DNA from: DASUAO01 sp046484625
GTDB taxonomy: Bacteria > Actinomycetota > Acidimicrobiia > IMCC26256 > PALSA-555
DNA length: 19,359 nucleotides
Reading direction: 5' to 3'
NCBI GenBank assembly: GCA_046484625.1
Contig: JAWOIO010000230.1
Span: forward strand, 1-19,359
Shown here: positions 7,391-13,329 of the stretch, piece after piece
Layout: the number at the start of each line of letters is the position of its first letter
How positions within the stretch are numbered: position 1 is the stretch's first letter
Notes under the pieces: model-generated
The model's input: only the letters and a program-made list of their open reading frames with translations
Databases searched by the model: none
Told to the model about the DNA's origin: nothing
Translations under genes and position numbers: made by a program

Positions 7391-7502
7391 CACTGTCCGG
7401 CAGGCAATGCAGCAAGGGGTTGCGTTGCGGCGGAACGCACGAGGAGTACCTGCGGCAGAAGCGTTGATGCGCCTGCTTCGCTCAGCTGTCGCACCCGCTT
7501 GC

Positions 7503-7508
7503 TACAAC
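7503..7508 (+). promoter_or_regulatory. Possible -10 element for a leaderless DUF2786 transcript
   Basis: TACAAC ends six bases before the ATG at 7515, so transcription would begin at or next to the start codon. No Shine-Dalgarno is visible upstream of this ATG, which fits a leaderless mRNA. The last base departs from the TANNNT consensus and no clear -35 is seen, so this is tentative. Confidence 0.3.
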
Positions 7509-7514
7509 CAGCGC

Positions 7515-8222
7515 ATGACGCAGATCGACCTTCCCGACGGACTGCTCGACAAGGTTCGCGCGCTCTTGGCCAAGGCCGAGTCGACGCGGTTCGAGGCCGA
7601 GGCCGACGCGTTCACGGCGAAGGCGCAAGAGCTGATGGCGCGCTACCGGATCGAGAGCGCAATCCTCAGCATGCACGAGCCTGCGGGCTGCGAAGGTCCG
7701 ACGAGCCGTCGCATCCTGGTCCCCGCTCCGTACTCCGACGCCAAGTTCATCCTCTTGGCGAGCATCGCTGCAGCGAACGGTTGCACGGCGGTGTGGTCGA
7801 AGCGGCTCGGCTTCGCCACCGTCTTCGGGTTCGGCCCTGAGATCGACGCGGTCGACACACTGTTCGCTTCTCTGCTCATCCAGGCGGGCATCGCCTTGCG
7901 GCGCCACGGTGCGAAGATCGACTCGTTCGGGCGTCGCCGCACCAAGAGTTTCCGACGGTCGTTCTTGCTGTCCTTCGCAATTCGGATCGGGGAGCGCCTC
8001 GAGTCGACCGTCGCCGCCGCGGTTGCGGAGGCGCGTGCCGGGGTCGGTGCCGAGCTCGTGCCCGTACTCGTCGACCGCTCTGACAGAGCACGCGCGGCGG
8101 CCGAAGCGGCGTTCCCTGAGACCCGGTGCTTCGCCCCTGTCGCCTCCGATGGAGAAGGCTGGTATGCCGGGCGCGTGTTCGCCGATCTCGTGGATCTCGC
8201 GGCCGCTCCGAGCCTTCCGTGA
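7515..8222 (+). CDS. DUF2786 domain protein
   Basis: A 235-residue protein from ATG 7515. Residues 8-48 (LLDKVRALLAKAESTRFEAE, then ADAFTAKAQELMARYRIESA) match the DUF2786 domain, a short helical module of unknown function common on phages and mobile elements. The remaining ~185 residues hold a mixed alpha/beta region, including YSDAKFILLASIAAANGCTA and FRRSFLLSFAIRIGERLEST, resembling the second conserved part of such proteins. No catalytic motif stands out. I reject the longer in-frame extension to 7377 because it overlaps the hairpin and tRNA-flank DNA. It is the first gene of the scar-bounded block 7348-9243, and the three downstream ORFs run the same way. A phage/ICE accessory or host-takeover role is plausible but unproven. 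Confidence 0.8.
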   Translation: MTQIDLPDGLLDKVRALLAKAESTRFEAEADAFTAKAQELMARYRIESAILSMHEPAGCEGPTSRRILVPAPYSDAKFILLASIAAANGCTAVWSKRLGFATVFGFGPEIDAVDTLFASLLIQAGIALRRHGAKIDSFGRRRTKSFRRSFLLSFAIRIGERLESTVAAAVAEARAGVGAELVPVLVDRSDRARAAAEAAFPETRCFAPVASDGEGWYAGRVFADLVDLAAAPSLP

Positions 8223-8273
8223 CGCGCTCGTCCGACCGTCATCGCCGTCACACCGGTGGCTCATGATCGGCGT

Positions 8274-8384
8274 GTGGATGATGCAGTGCTGATCGAGACC
8301 TGGATCGAACCCCCCGGCCTACCCGACTGGCGGCCACTCGTCGCGGTGGCTCGGTTGTCGCGGGCGAGCGACGCGGCCGCCTGA
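8274..8384 (+). CDS. Possible 36-residue small ORF
   Basis: GTG at 8274 opens VDDAVLIETWIEPPGLPDWR followed by PLVAVARLSRASDAAA, stopping at TGA 8382-8384. It fills the gap between the DUF2786 gene and the next conserved ORF on the same strand. Residue composition and third-position G/C are coding-like. I see no Shine-Dalgarno, and the family is unknown. It may be a genuine small gene or the tail of a truncated one. Confidence 0.35.
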   Translation: MDDAVLIETWIEPPGLPDWRPLVAVARLSRASDAAA

Positions 8385-8407
8385 GCACTTGTGGTCCCTT
8401 CCCCGCG

Positions 8408-8785
8408 ATGACGAAGCAACGGCACCTACGTCCGGGAGACCGGCTCGAGGATGATGCGACGATCGTGATCCGGGGCGGTCTGCTCGATGCCGGCGGCTTG
8501 CGCGCCGACGCCCAGCGCCATCACGCCGTCTACGGCAGCTACGGGATCTCGGTCTTCGCCGCTCGTGACGCCGCGATCGACGAGTTGGCCCAGCAAGTGC
8601 CCCTCGTCCGATTCGAGGTGCTGACGGTGCGCGTCGGCGTGCTGCGGGCCGCGGGGTTCGGACTCGAGCCCACAGGCCGCAACCCCAGACATTTCACCGT
8701 CGTCCTCGACGATCTCGAGGCCGGCATCGCGGCCCTCCTCGCCTGCGAGCACCGCAGTTGGACCAACCCGTATCATGAGGACTGA
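8408..8785 (+). CDS. Conserved-looking hypothetical protein (first of a two-gene unit)
   Basis: A 125-residue acidic protein from ATG 8408. It opens LRPGDRLEDDATIVIRGGLL, continues with HHAVYGSYGISVFAARDAAI and DELAQQVPLVRFEVLTVRVG, and ends FGLEPTGRNPRHFTVVLDDL, IAALLACEHRSWTNPYHED. The spaced Gly/Asp/Tyr motifs and the NPRHF and CEH..W.NPYH segments look like constrained positions, so I regard it as a real family even though I cannot name one. There are no signal peptide or membrane segments. The next gene starts 20 bases downstream (8806) and was probably co-inherited. No upstream Shine-Dalgarno is visible before the ATG. Function is unknown; possibilities include a toxin-antitoxin-like pair or a mobile-element accessory. 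Confidence 0.7.
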   Translation: MTKQRHLRPGDRLEDDATIVIRGGLLDAGGLRADAQRHHAVYGSYGISVFAARDAAIDELAQQVPLVRFEVLTVRVGVLRAAGFGLEPTGRNPRHFTVVLDDLEAGIAALLACEHRSWTNPYHED

Positions 8786-8805
8786 TCAACCAGCAGGTGG
8801 CGACT

Positions 8806-9051
8806 ATGAATGACCTCGATCTCGTCGCGGACCTCAACGCACAAGACGACGACGGTCTCGGCTGGTCGACGCTCGCCGACGCCGCGGCTCCCGATCGGGT
8901 GCAGCCCGGCGCGATGCTGCTCGCGGGCAATGACCAGGCGCAGGCTGTGGTGCGCGTCGTCGCCGTCGATGACGACGCGCAGGTCCACTTCGCGATCCTG
9001 CCCGGCTCGGTGGCCAAGAACCGCCACCTCCTCGACCGCACCGTCGCCTGA
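8806..9051 (+). CDS. Hypothetical protein (second of a two-gene unit)
   Basis: An 81-residue protein from ATG 8806, preceded by an AGGTGG Shine-Dalgarno five bases upstream. A GTG at 8797 would add three residues but overlaps that site. It reads MNDLDLVADLNAQDDDGLGW, STLADAAAPDRVQPGAMLLA, GNDQAQAVVRVVAVDDDAQV, HFAILPGSVAKNRHLLDRTV and A. It is very acidic at the N-terminus, with a beta-rich centre (AVVRVVAVDDDAQVHFAILPG) that looks like a small barrel. I recognise no named family. The short gap to the preceding gene suggests co-transcription and joint function. A small acidic second gene is a common antitoxin or inhibitor geometry, but that is only inference. Confidence 0.65.
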   Translation: MNDLDLVADLNAQDDDGLGWSTLADAAAPDRVQPGAMLLAGNDQAQAVVRVVAVDDDAQVHFAILPGSVAKNRHLLDRTVA

Positions 9052-9108
9052 CTCCTGCCGCGGCCGCGCTACACGAAGATCGTGCGCGTAGTCGTCGTGA
9101 AGCCGTCC

Positions 9109-9220
9109 TGTCACCGAAGTTGTCACCAGCGAGCCCGGACTCGGCGGTACTAGGCGGACTCAGTGGGACTGGGCGGACTCCGCACCGGGGATCTTGGGAC
9201 TGGGCGGTACTCGGCGGTAC
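9109..9220. repeat. Cluster of short repeats left of tRNA scar 3 (attP-arm-like)
   Basis: TGTCACC is at 9109-9115 and 9121-9127, the same 12-base spacing as at 7243-7261. Then come TCGGCGGTAC at 9141-9150 and again at 9211-9220, GGGACTGGGCGG at 9165-9176 and again at 9196-9207, and a related TAGGCGGACT at 9151-9160. The shared core is GGCGG(T/A)AC. Repeats of this type next to a crossover sequence are typical arm-type integrase sites. Spacing is irregular and there is no spacer/repeat periodicity, so it is not a CRISPR array. Confidence 0.5.
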
Positions 9221-9242
9221 CAGACGGACGTTCGTCAAGTTC

Positions 9243-9287
9243 CTCACAACCCTAAGGTCGTAGGTTCAAATCCCACCCCCGCCACCA
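9243..9287 (+). repeat. tRNA 3'-half scar, copy 3 (diverged)
   Basis: The 45 bases are collinear with copy 2. The anticodon-loop position is CTCACAA (CAC instead of CAT). The next strand is CCCTA, then AGGTC, and the T-arm has GTAGG against CCCAC with one A-C mismatch. Acceptor CCCCGCC and ACCA are intact. The mismatches and altered anticodon show that this copy is under no tRNA selection and may be older than copy 2 or derived from an element's own attP. Confidence 0.75.
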
Positions 9288-9300
9288 TCGCAGCAAGATC

Positions 9301-9328
9301 GTGAGGCCCCGCTTCGGCGGGGCCTCAC
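9301..9328. terminator. Perfect 12-bp hairpin after tRNA scar 3
   Basis: GTGAGGCCCCGC pairs perfectly with GCGGGGCCTCAC around a TTCG tetraloop. It lies 14 bases after the CCA of copy 3, the same placement as the hairpin after copy 2, so it probably belongs to the tRNA downstream flank. It could also stop the leftward DUF998 transcript that ends at 9421. Confidence 0.7.
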
Positions 9329-9420
9329 TGGTTGCGGTCTCCAGTTCTCGACCGCGTTGCGAGGCCTGTCCGACCGGGACTCGGACCATGCATTCGCGCG
9401 TGGGGGTGGATCGAGGTGCA

Positions 9421-10158
9421 TCACGTTGCGATCGGCACATCCCTGCTTGTGTCGCCACGCTCGGTGCATGATCGTGTCGCTCGCAACTCGCCGCGCGTCG
9501 CGATGACGGCGAGAACGGCGAGCCACGCGAGATACGCGTAGGCGTTGATCCGCTCAAAGCCGCCCACCCACGGCGTGTCATTCTGCTCGAGCCCGCGCAT
9601 CGCGAAGGAAGCTGCCATTCCGAACGCAACCACCACTGCAAGCGTGGCGAGTGAGTAGAGACGGAACCATCCCCGATATGCCACGGCCGAGAGCACCATC
9701 GCCGCGATCACGAATGCGCTGAACACGATCGACAAGATGATGTGCATCGTGTCGTTGAAGCCAGTCTCCATCTCTCGTGAACTCATTGCCCACACGGTGT
9801 GGGTCGGGAACCCGACCAAGCCGATCGCCACGAGGAGGGCTCCCACCCACCGCAGACTCTTCCCGCGGGCAACACCGAGGAGACCGAGTCCCAAGGCAAG
9901 CACCAGGACGCCATGAATGAGGATGAACGTGACCATTTGCGCTCGAACCGGCGATCCGAAGGCACTCAGTTCACTGATCGCCTGATTCCTGAAGCTGTAC
10001 CCGTCGTAGCGGAAACCGGAGAGAATGTCCCCGACTGCGTACACCACGACAGCGGCGACGCCCGCTACGAGCAGAGCCTTCCTCGCCGATGGTCCGCGCC
10101 ACCACCGAGATGTCACGTCGCGCCGAGCCGTCCTCAAGAGAATCGAGGGAGTATCCAT
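9421..10158 (-). CDS. DUF998 integral membrane protein
   Basis: A 245-residue protein from ATG 10158. Six hydrophobic helices are visible: about 27-47 (ALLVAGVAAVVVYAVGDIL), 75-97 (MVTFILIHGVLVLALGLGLL), 103-125, 140-160 (IILSIVFSAFVIAAMVLSAV), 168-188 and 213-228. The N-terminal GDILSGFRYDGYSFRNQAIS segment and the GFERINAYAYLAWLAVLAV end match the DUF998 family of small multi-helix membrane proteins of unknown role. Residues 229-245 are polar and unlike the family, so the C-terminus may have been extended. Its 5' leader contains two tandem 18-bp copies, each with an AGAGAGG ribosome-binding motif, the nearer one nine bases from the ATG. It has no operon partner; a decayed MarR gene lies upstream on the other strand. 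Confidence 0.8.
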   Translation of the reverse strand: MDTPSILLRTARRDVTSRWWRGPSARKALLVAGVAAVVVYAVGDILSGFRYDGYSFRNQAISELSAFGSPVRAQMVTFILIHGVLVLALGLGLLGVARGKSLRWVGALLVAIGLVGFPTHTVWAMSSREMETGFNDTMHIILSIVFSAFVIAAMVLSAVAYRGWFRLYSLATLAVVVAFGMAASFAMRGLEQNDTPWVGGFERINAYAYLAWLAVLAVIATRGELRATRSCTERGDTSRDVPIAT

Positions 10159-10194
10159 GCGGGGGCACCTCTCTTCGCAGGGGCACCTCTCTTC
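10159..10194 (-). repeat. Tandem duplication of an 18-bp ribosome-binding segment
   Basis: On the minus strand GAAGAGAGGTGCCCCYGC occurs twice head to tail (10177-10194 then 10159-10176) with one mismatch, ending directly at the ATG of the DUF998 gene. Each copy contains AGAGAGG, a strong Shine-Dalgarno sequence; the copy next to the gene has ideal spacing of nine bases. Confidence 0.8.
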
Positions 10195-10282
10195 TCACCA
10201 CAGGTTCTGCAACTGAGGCTATCCACAGGGTCGACGGGACAGCAGAGGCGAACGTCACCTTCGTCAAGGTCGGGCGCGCTAC

Positions 10283-10600
10283 TGCCAGTCGAAGAAGAAC
10301 GGCGTCGAGACTGAGACCTATGGTCTGCTGCGCTCGACCTTCACGCAGATTCACGACCTGCTCGCCCGTGAGATGGAGGACGAGACCGGATTGCCGTTCG
10401 ATCGGTACGGCCTCCTGCTGATGCTGGCGCAGGCCAACAGAGAAGGGCTCCGCCCGTCTGATCTCGCCGACGTTCTCCCGTTCACACCCAGCGGCGTCAC
10501 CACGTCACAGCGATCGGCACGGACGCCGTCAGAACCCAGCCACACCGATCGCAACGACGGACAGGACCGCGATGAGCCGCTCGCACAGGCCCCCGAGTAG
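10283..10600 (+). pseudogene. MarR-family regulator, truncated at both ends
   Basis: The frame reads ETYGLLRSTFTQIHDLLARE, MEDETGLPFDRYGLLLMLAQ and ANREGLRPSDLADVLPFTPSGVTT. This is the dimerisation helix and first part of the winged helix of a MarR regulator. There is no usable start codon between an in-frame TGA at 10214-10216 and ATG 10373, which would drop the dimerisation helix. After SGVTT, the start of the recognition helix, the sequence turns into unrelated residues and stops at 10600. Whole MarR proteins are about 140-160 residues; roughly 75 genuine ones remain. It cannot bind DNA as is. Whether it once controlled the DUF998 gene is unknown. Confidence 0.65.
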
Positions 10601-10620
10601 GGGAGTCTGTTGACGCCCGA
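10529..10620 (-). pseudogene. C-terminal tail of a membrane protein (remnant)
   Basis: Antisense to the end of the MarR relic, the minus strand reads LLGGLCERLIAVLSVVAIGV, then AGF and TGA (10529-10531). A GL.ERL motif before one hydrophobic helix at a C-terminus resembles DUF998-like or similar membrane proteins, but it is too short for a firm call. From 10601 to 10785 I see nothing else that I can support. Confidence 0.25.
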
Positions 10621-10785
10621 TGGCCGAAGCCAAGTGACGCTGCCGATCCGACGAGACCAACACGAGTGCGCGTTACCGTCGCAGCTCGACCGTGCGACGC
10701 CGGTGGACGCGCGCCGCATCGCGGCCCAAGCCGGTCACCCGATAGTCCCGGCTTCGGAGCGGTGGAGAGGGTCGGCGGGTTGGTG

Positions 10786-11775
10786 TCAGGGCAGGACGAC
10801 GAGTTTGCCAGTGGCGCGCCCGGCTTCCATGTCGGCGTGTGCTTCGGCGATGTCGGCGAGGCGGTAGGTGCGGTGGATCGGCACGATGGCGTCGCCGGCA
10901 GCGACGGCGTCGAGGAAGTGTTGGAGGACCTCGGTGGGTAGGTCGGTGGCGTCTCCGCCGTAGGCGGTGAGGCGGACCCCGCGTGGTAGGTACTCGATCG
11001 GGTAGAAGTCCCGCACGGTCCATTGGTTGGAGAGCATCCCAGTGAAGCACACGACCCCGTGGACCCGGGTCGCTCGAAGCGTGTCGGGGAGGGTCGGGGT
11101 GCCGACGAGTTCGAGTGCGGTGTCGACGCCGTCAGGGAAGATCGTGCGGGCTTGGTCGGCGATGTTGCCGTCGTCGACGAGGACGTGGTCGACACCGATG
11201 TGGCGGAGGGCGTCGGCGCGGTCGGGGTTGCGGGTGGTGGACAGCACGGTCATGCCGAGTCGTTTGGCGAGGACTGCGGTGGCCATCCCGATCGATGAGG
11301 TGCCGCCACGTATGAGGATCGACTGGCCGGGTTGGGCGTCGAGTCCGATCGCGAGTGAGCCGTGTGAGGTCTGGAGCATCTCGGGCACCGCGCCGAGCGT
11401 CGCCCAGTCGAGGCTGCTCGTGAACGGCACAACCTGCCGGGCGGGAACACAGGTGTATTCGGCGTACCCGCCGTCGAAGGTGCGTCCCATGCCACCCATC
11501 AACGCAGCAACCTGTTGACCGACCGTGTACTCGCCGCCGGGGCACGCAGCGACCGTTCCAGTGGCTTCGATGCCGAGGACGCGAGGAAACGTCACCCCGT
11601 CAGCGAGACCGAGGCGGGTGTGGAGTTCGGAGCGGTTGAGGCCGAACGCCTCGACCTTGATCAACACCTCACCCGCTCGTGGTGTCGGGATGGGGAGTTC
11701 GCGGACGCGCAGCGCGTCGGGTGGGCCGGGGGCGTCGAGCGCGACGGCTCGCATCGTGGCCGGGGTCGTTGCCAT
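10786..11775 (-). CDS. Quinone oxidoreductase-type medium-chain dehydrogenase/reductase
   Basis: A 329-residue protein from ATG 11775, two bases after the stop of the MarR gene. The N-terminal GroES-like domain (about 8-125) has MRAVALDAPGPPDALRVREL and GLNRSELHTRLG. The Rossmann domain begins near 150, with RGGTSSIGMATAVLAKRLG at 156-174 as the nucleotide-binding loop. The classical catalytic-zinc Cys and structural-zinc Cys cluster of alcohol dehydrogenases are absent. This fits a zinc-independent NADPH quinone/enone reductase in the cytoplasm rather than a true alcohol dehydrogenase. An alternative start, the internal ATG at 11754, would remove seven residues. Tight coupling to MarR implies regulation by it, likely in response to an electrophile or quinone (inference). 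Confidence 0.88.
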   Translation of the reverse strand: MATTPATMRAVALDAPGPPDALRVRELPIPTPRAGEVLIKVEAFGLNRSELHTRLGLADGVTFPRVLGIEATGTVAACPGGEYTVGQQVAALMGGMGRTFDGGYAEYTCVPARQVVPFTSSLDWATLGAVPEMLQTSHGSLAIGLDAQPGQSILIRGGTSSIGMATAVLAKRLGMTVLSTTRNPDRADALRHIGVDHVLVDDGNIADQARTIFPDGVDTALELVGTPTLPDTLRATRVHGVVCFTGMLSNQWTVRDFYPIEYLPRGVRLTAYGGDATDLPTEVLQHFLDAVAAGDAIVPIHRTYRLADIAEAHADMEAGRATGKLVVLP

Positions 11776-11777
11776 GG

Positions 11778-12203
11778 TCAGGCGCTCTTTCGTTGCTCGT
11801 GGACGTGGGCGCGCTGCTTGCGGACCGATGCGGTGAAACGTTGCAGCTCGCTCGTCGACAACGACGCGCCAAGCCGCTGGTTGAGTGCGTCGGCGAAGCT
11901 GCGTTGCGCTGCTGTGAGGAGTCGTCGCCCCGACCGGGTCAGCCTGATCGTCGATGAGCGGCCGTCGTCGGGGTTCGGTGAACGTTCGCACCAGCCGGCG
12001 TTCTCGATCCGGTCGACGAGTTTGCTGGTCCCCCCAATAGTGATCGACAACGCCTCGGCGATGTCGATCACCCGACAGCCCGGGGTGCGGTCGATCACCT
12101 GCATCGGCTCGAACCACGACAACGCCAGATCGTGGTCGCGGCGCAGACGGGCCTCGACCAGATCCCACAGTTCGGTCTCGAGGAGGATCAGATCACTGAA
12201 CAA
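11778..12203 (-). CDS. MarR-family transcriptional regulator
   Basis: This gives 141 residues if TTG 12203 is used. The same frame extends upstream as LDLAS, and homologous proteins typically open with MDLA.LFSDL, so the CTG at 12218 may be the real start (146 residues). No ATG or GTG exists in frame down from the PIN gene. The fold is standard: dimer helices LILLETELWDLVEARLRRDH, winged helix with CRVIDIAEALSITIGGTSKL as recognition region, and a wing with RSPNPDDGRSSTIRLT. MarR proteins repress neighbouring detoxification genes and release on ligand or oxidation. Here the quinone reductase gene follows by two bases, so it is the obvious target. It sits 13-28 bases after the PIN toxin stop, in the same operon. 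Confidence 0.85.
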   Translation of the reverse strand: MFSDLILLETELWDLVEARLRRDHDLALSWFEPMQVIDRTPGCRVIDIAEALSITIGGTSKLVDRIENAGWCERSPNPDDGRSSTIRLTRSGRRLLTAAQRSFADALNQRLGASLSTSELQRFTASVRKQRAHVHEQRKSA

Positions 12204-12231
12204 CGACGCCAGATCCAGAGAGCGCTGGGTG

Positions 12232-12627
12232 TCAGATGGCGACGAGGCGGACTGAGCCGTCGAGCGTCTGGAGTAGGTGTCGGAGGTCGGTGGGGTCGGA
12301 GGTGACGAGGGCGGTCGGACCGGTTTGCGATCGTGCGGCGGCGATCAGCGCGACGGAAGCATCGACGATGTCGGCCGTGCCGGCGCGTCCGCACAGCAGC
12401 CCGGTTGCGCGTGCCAGCGCTCCTTCGAGCGGAACCTCGTCGCAGTGGGTCAGCGCTCGTGCGAGGAGGGCTTGGCGGCTTCCATCGCGCCATGCCTGTG
12501 CGACGACGCCAGCGGGCACTGACACCTGCGCGGAGTCGTCGGCGGCGTTGCGGAGCATCGCCCAGACCGTGCGGTGGTTGCGGTCCAGAGCGATCAGCGC
12601 GCCGATGTCGAGGACGAGTGCGGTCAT
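12232..12627 (-). CDS. PIN-domain (VapC-like) toxin with Glu-to-Gln change
   Basis: A 131-residue protein from ATG 12627, overlapping the antitoxin stop as ATGA. The PIN fold is clear: D7 in LVLDIGALIALDR, then PAGVVAQAWRDG near 38-49, TADIVDASVALIA with D86 and D89, and VTSDPTDL with D111 and D114. VapC toxins are Mg2+-dependent RNases cutting tRNA or rRNA, using D7, an acidic residue near 40-44, and two distal Asp. Here the second acidic position is Q44. Some actinobacterial PIN proteins share this Q, so it may be a subfamily trait rather than decay. Other acidic residues are intact. Partner: the antitoxin gene just upstream. Confidence 0.82.
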   Translation of the reverse strand: MTALVLDIGALIALDRNHRTVWAMLRNAADDSAQVSVPAGVVAQAWRDGSRQALLARALTHCDEVPLEGALARATGLLCGRAGTADIVDASVALIAAARSQTGPTALVTSDPTDLRHLLQTLDGSVRLVAI

Positions 12628-12848
12628 CCGTTGACGAGAGCGCGGGCGGCTGCGAGCTCTTCGTCGCTGAACGCGCCACGTTCGCGTTCCCAGGCGGCCA
12701 CGACGTCGCGGAGGCCGCGGTTGGCGAGTTGGCGGCGGGCAGCGTCGGCGAGCCAAGCGGACACGTTCTGCTCGTCGGCCTCGGCGGCCTCGCGGACGGC
12801 GGTGGCGAGCGCTGATTCGATCGAGACGGTGAGTCGTTCGACAGTCAT
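12624..12848 (-). CDS. Antitoxin partner of the PIN toxin (ribbon-helix-helix type)
   Basis: A 74-residue protein from ATG 12848. MTVERLTVSIESALATAVRE suits the N-terminal beta strand and first helix of a ribbon-helix-helix dimer, followed by NVSAWLADAARRQLANRGLR. The acidic C-terminal helix WERERGAFSDEELAAARALV would wrap the toxin. ATGs at 12869 and 12884 would add 7-12 residues, but 12848 is preferred. A TATGAT box ends six bases upstream, which predicts a leaderless mRNA starting at this codon. RHH antitoxins usually repress their own promoter, so the whole four-gene operon downstream may be under its control. Confidence 0.8.
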   Translation of the reverse strand: MTVERLTVSIESALATAVREAAEADEQNVSAWLADAARRQLANRGLRDVVAAWERERGAFSDEELAAARALVNG

Positions 12849-12854
12849 GTGAAG

Positions 12855-12860
12855 ATCATA
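12855..12860 (-). promoter_or_regulatory. -10 box of the antitoxin/PIN/MarR/MDR operon
   Basis: TATGAT on the minus strand, followed by CTTCAC and the antitoxin ATG, places the transcription start at or next to the codon. TATGACGAAGTATGA upstream contains TATGA twice, ten bases apart, a possible operator for the antitoxin. No strong -35 hexamer is visible. Confidence 0.55.
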
Positions 12861-12942
12861 CTTCGTCATACCAGACGACGCCACACGCTCACCGCCTGAG
12901 TTCCAGCGTTGCAGTCACTGCGGAGCTGGGCCCGCTCCCTCG

Positions 12943-13170
12943 TCAACTTGCCCCGTGGCTGTATTCGAATCGGTCGAGGAGCTCGAAGAGCTCGTCGCTG
13001 ATCCACTCGCGATCACGTCGTCGCCCGACACGAGTTGGAATGAGTACTTCGCTCTCTTCGAGGCGGTTCAATGCGGCGCGCGCAGCAGTGGGACTGACGC
13101 CGTGCTGCTCCGCAGCCGTTTCGGCGCGCACCACAGGTTGGGCAGGCAGCCCAAGGATGAGTGCGCGGCG
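12943..13170 (-). pseudogene. Fic-family protein, C-terminal winged-helix remnant
   Basis: Reading leftward: LILGLPAQPVVRAETAAEQH, GVSPTAARAALNRLEESEVL, IPTRVGRRRDREWISDELFE, LLDRFEYSHGAS. This matches the winged helix that ends many Fic AMP-transferases (L..LPA.PV....AA...GVS..AARAAL..LE...VL......R.W...EL..LLD.FE). The catalytic HPFxxGNGR core and everything upstream are missing; residues before LILGLP are unrelated. It is a clear fragment lying between the PIN operon and the P450 gene, partly antisense to the P450 upstream region. Confidence 0.65.
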
Positions 13171-13329
13171 CGGGCGGGCGACAGGGCGCGGCAAACCGCG
13201 ACTTCCTCCGGCGGGGTCTCGCTGGTTGTCGGGGCGGTTTATGCTGCGTTCGGTTGGTCGCAGGTGGTGGGCTTCCATCGACGCGCGACACTCTGCTCAT
13301 CCACGAACGCACCTGACCGAGGACGGCCT

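Noticed and set aside
7199..7393. N-terminal extension of mntA reading WRGWDLNPRPSGYEAS
   Set aside because: It translates tRNA scar 2 backwards. The same spurious WRGWDLN.RP string appears at scar 3, so the true start is ATG 7198.
9141..9220. CRISPR array
   Set aside because: Repeats are only 10-12 bases, irregularly spaced, and no unique spacers of constant size separate them.
11776..12168. Long N-terminal extension of the oxidoreductase
   Set aside because: It overlaps the MarR gene in another frame and is Arg/Pro-rich; the ATG at 11775 fits the family and the 2-base operon gap.
12955..13329. 125-residue extension of the P450
   Set aside because: It is antisense to the Fic remnant and has no P450 similarity. 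A Shine-Dalgarno directly precedes TTG 13330.
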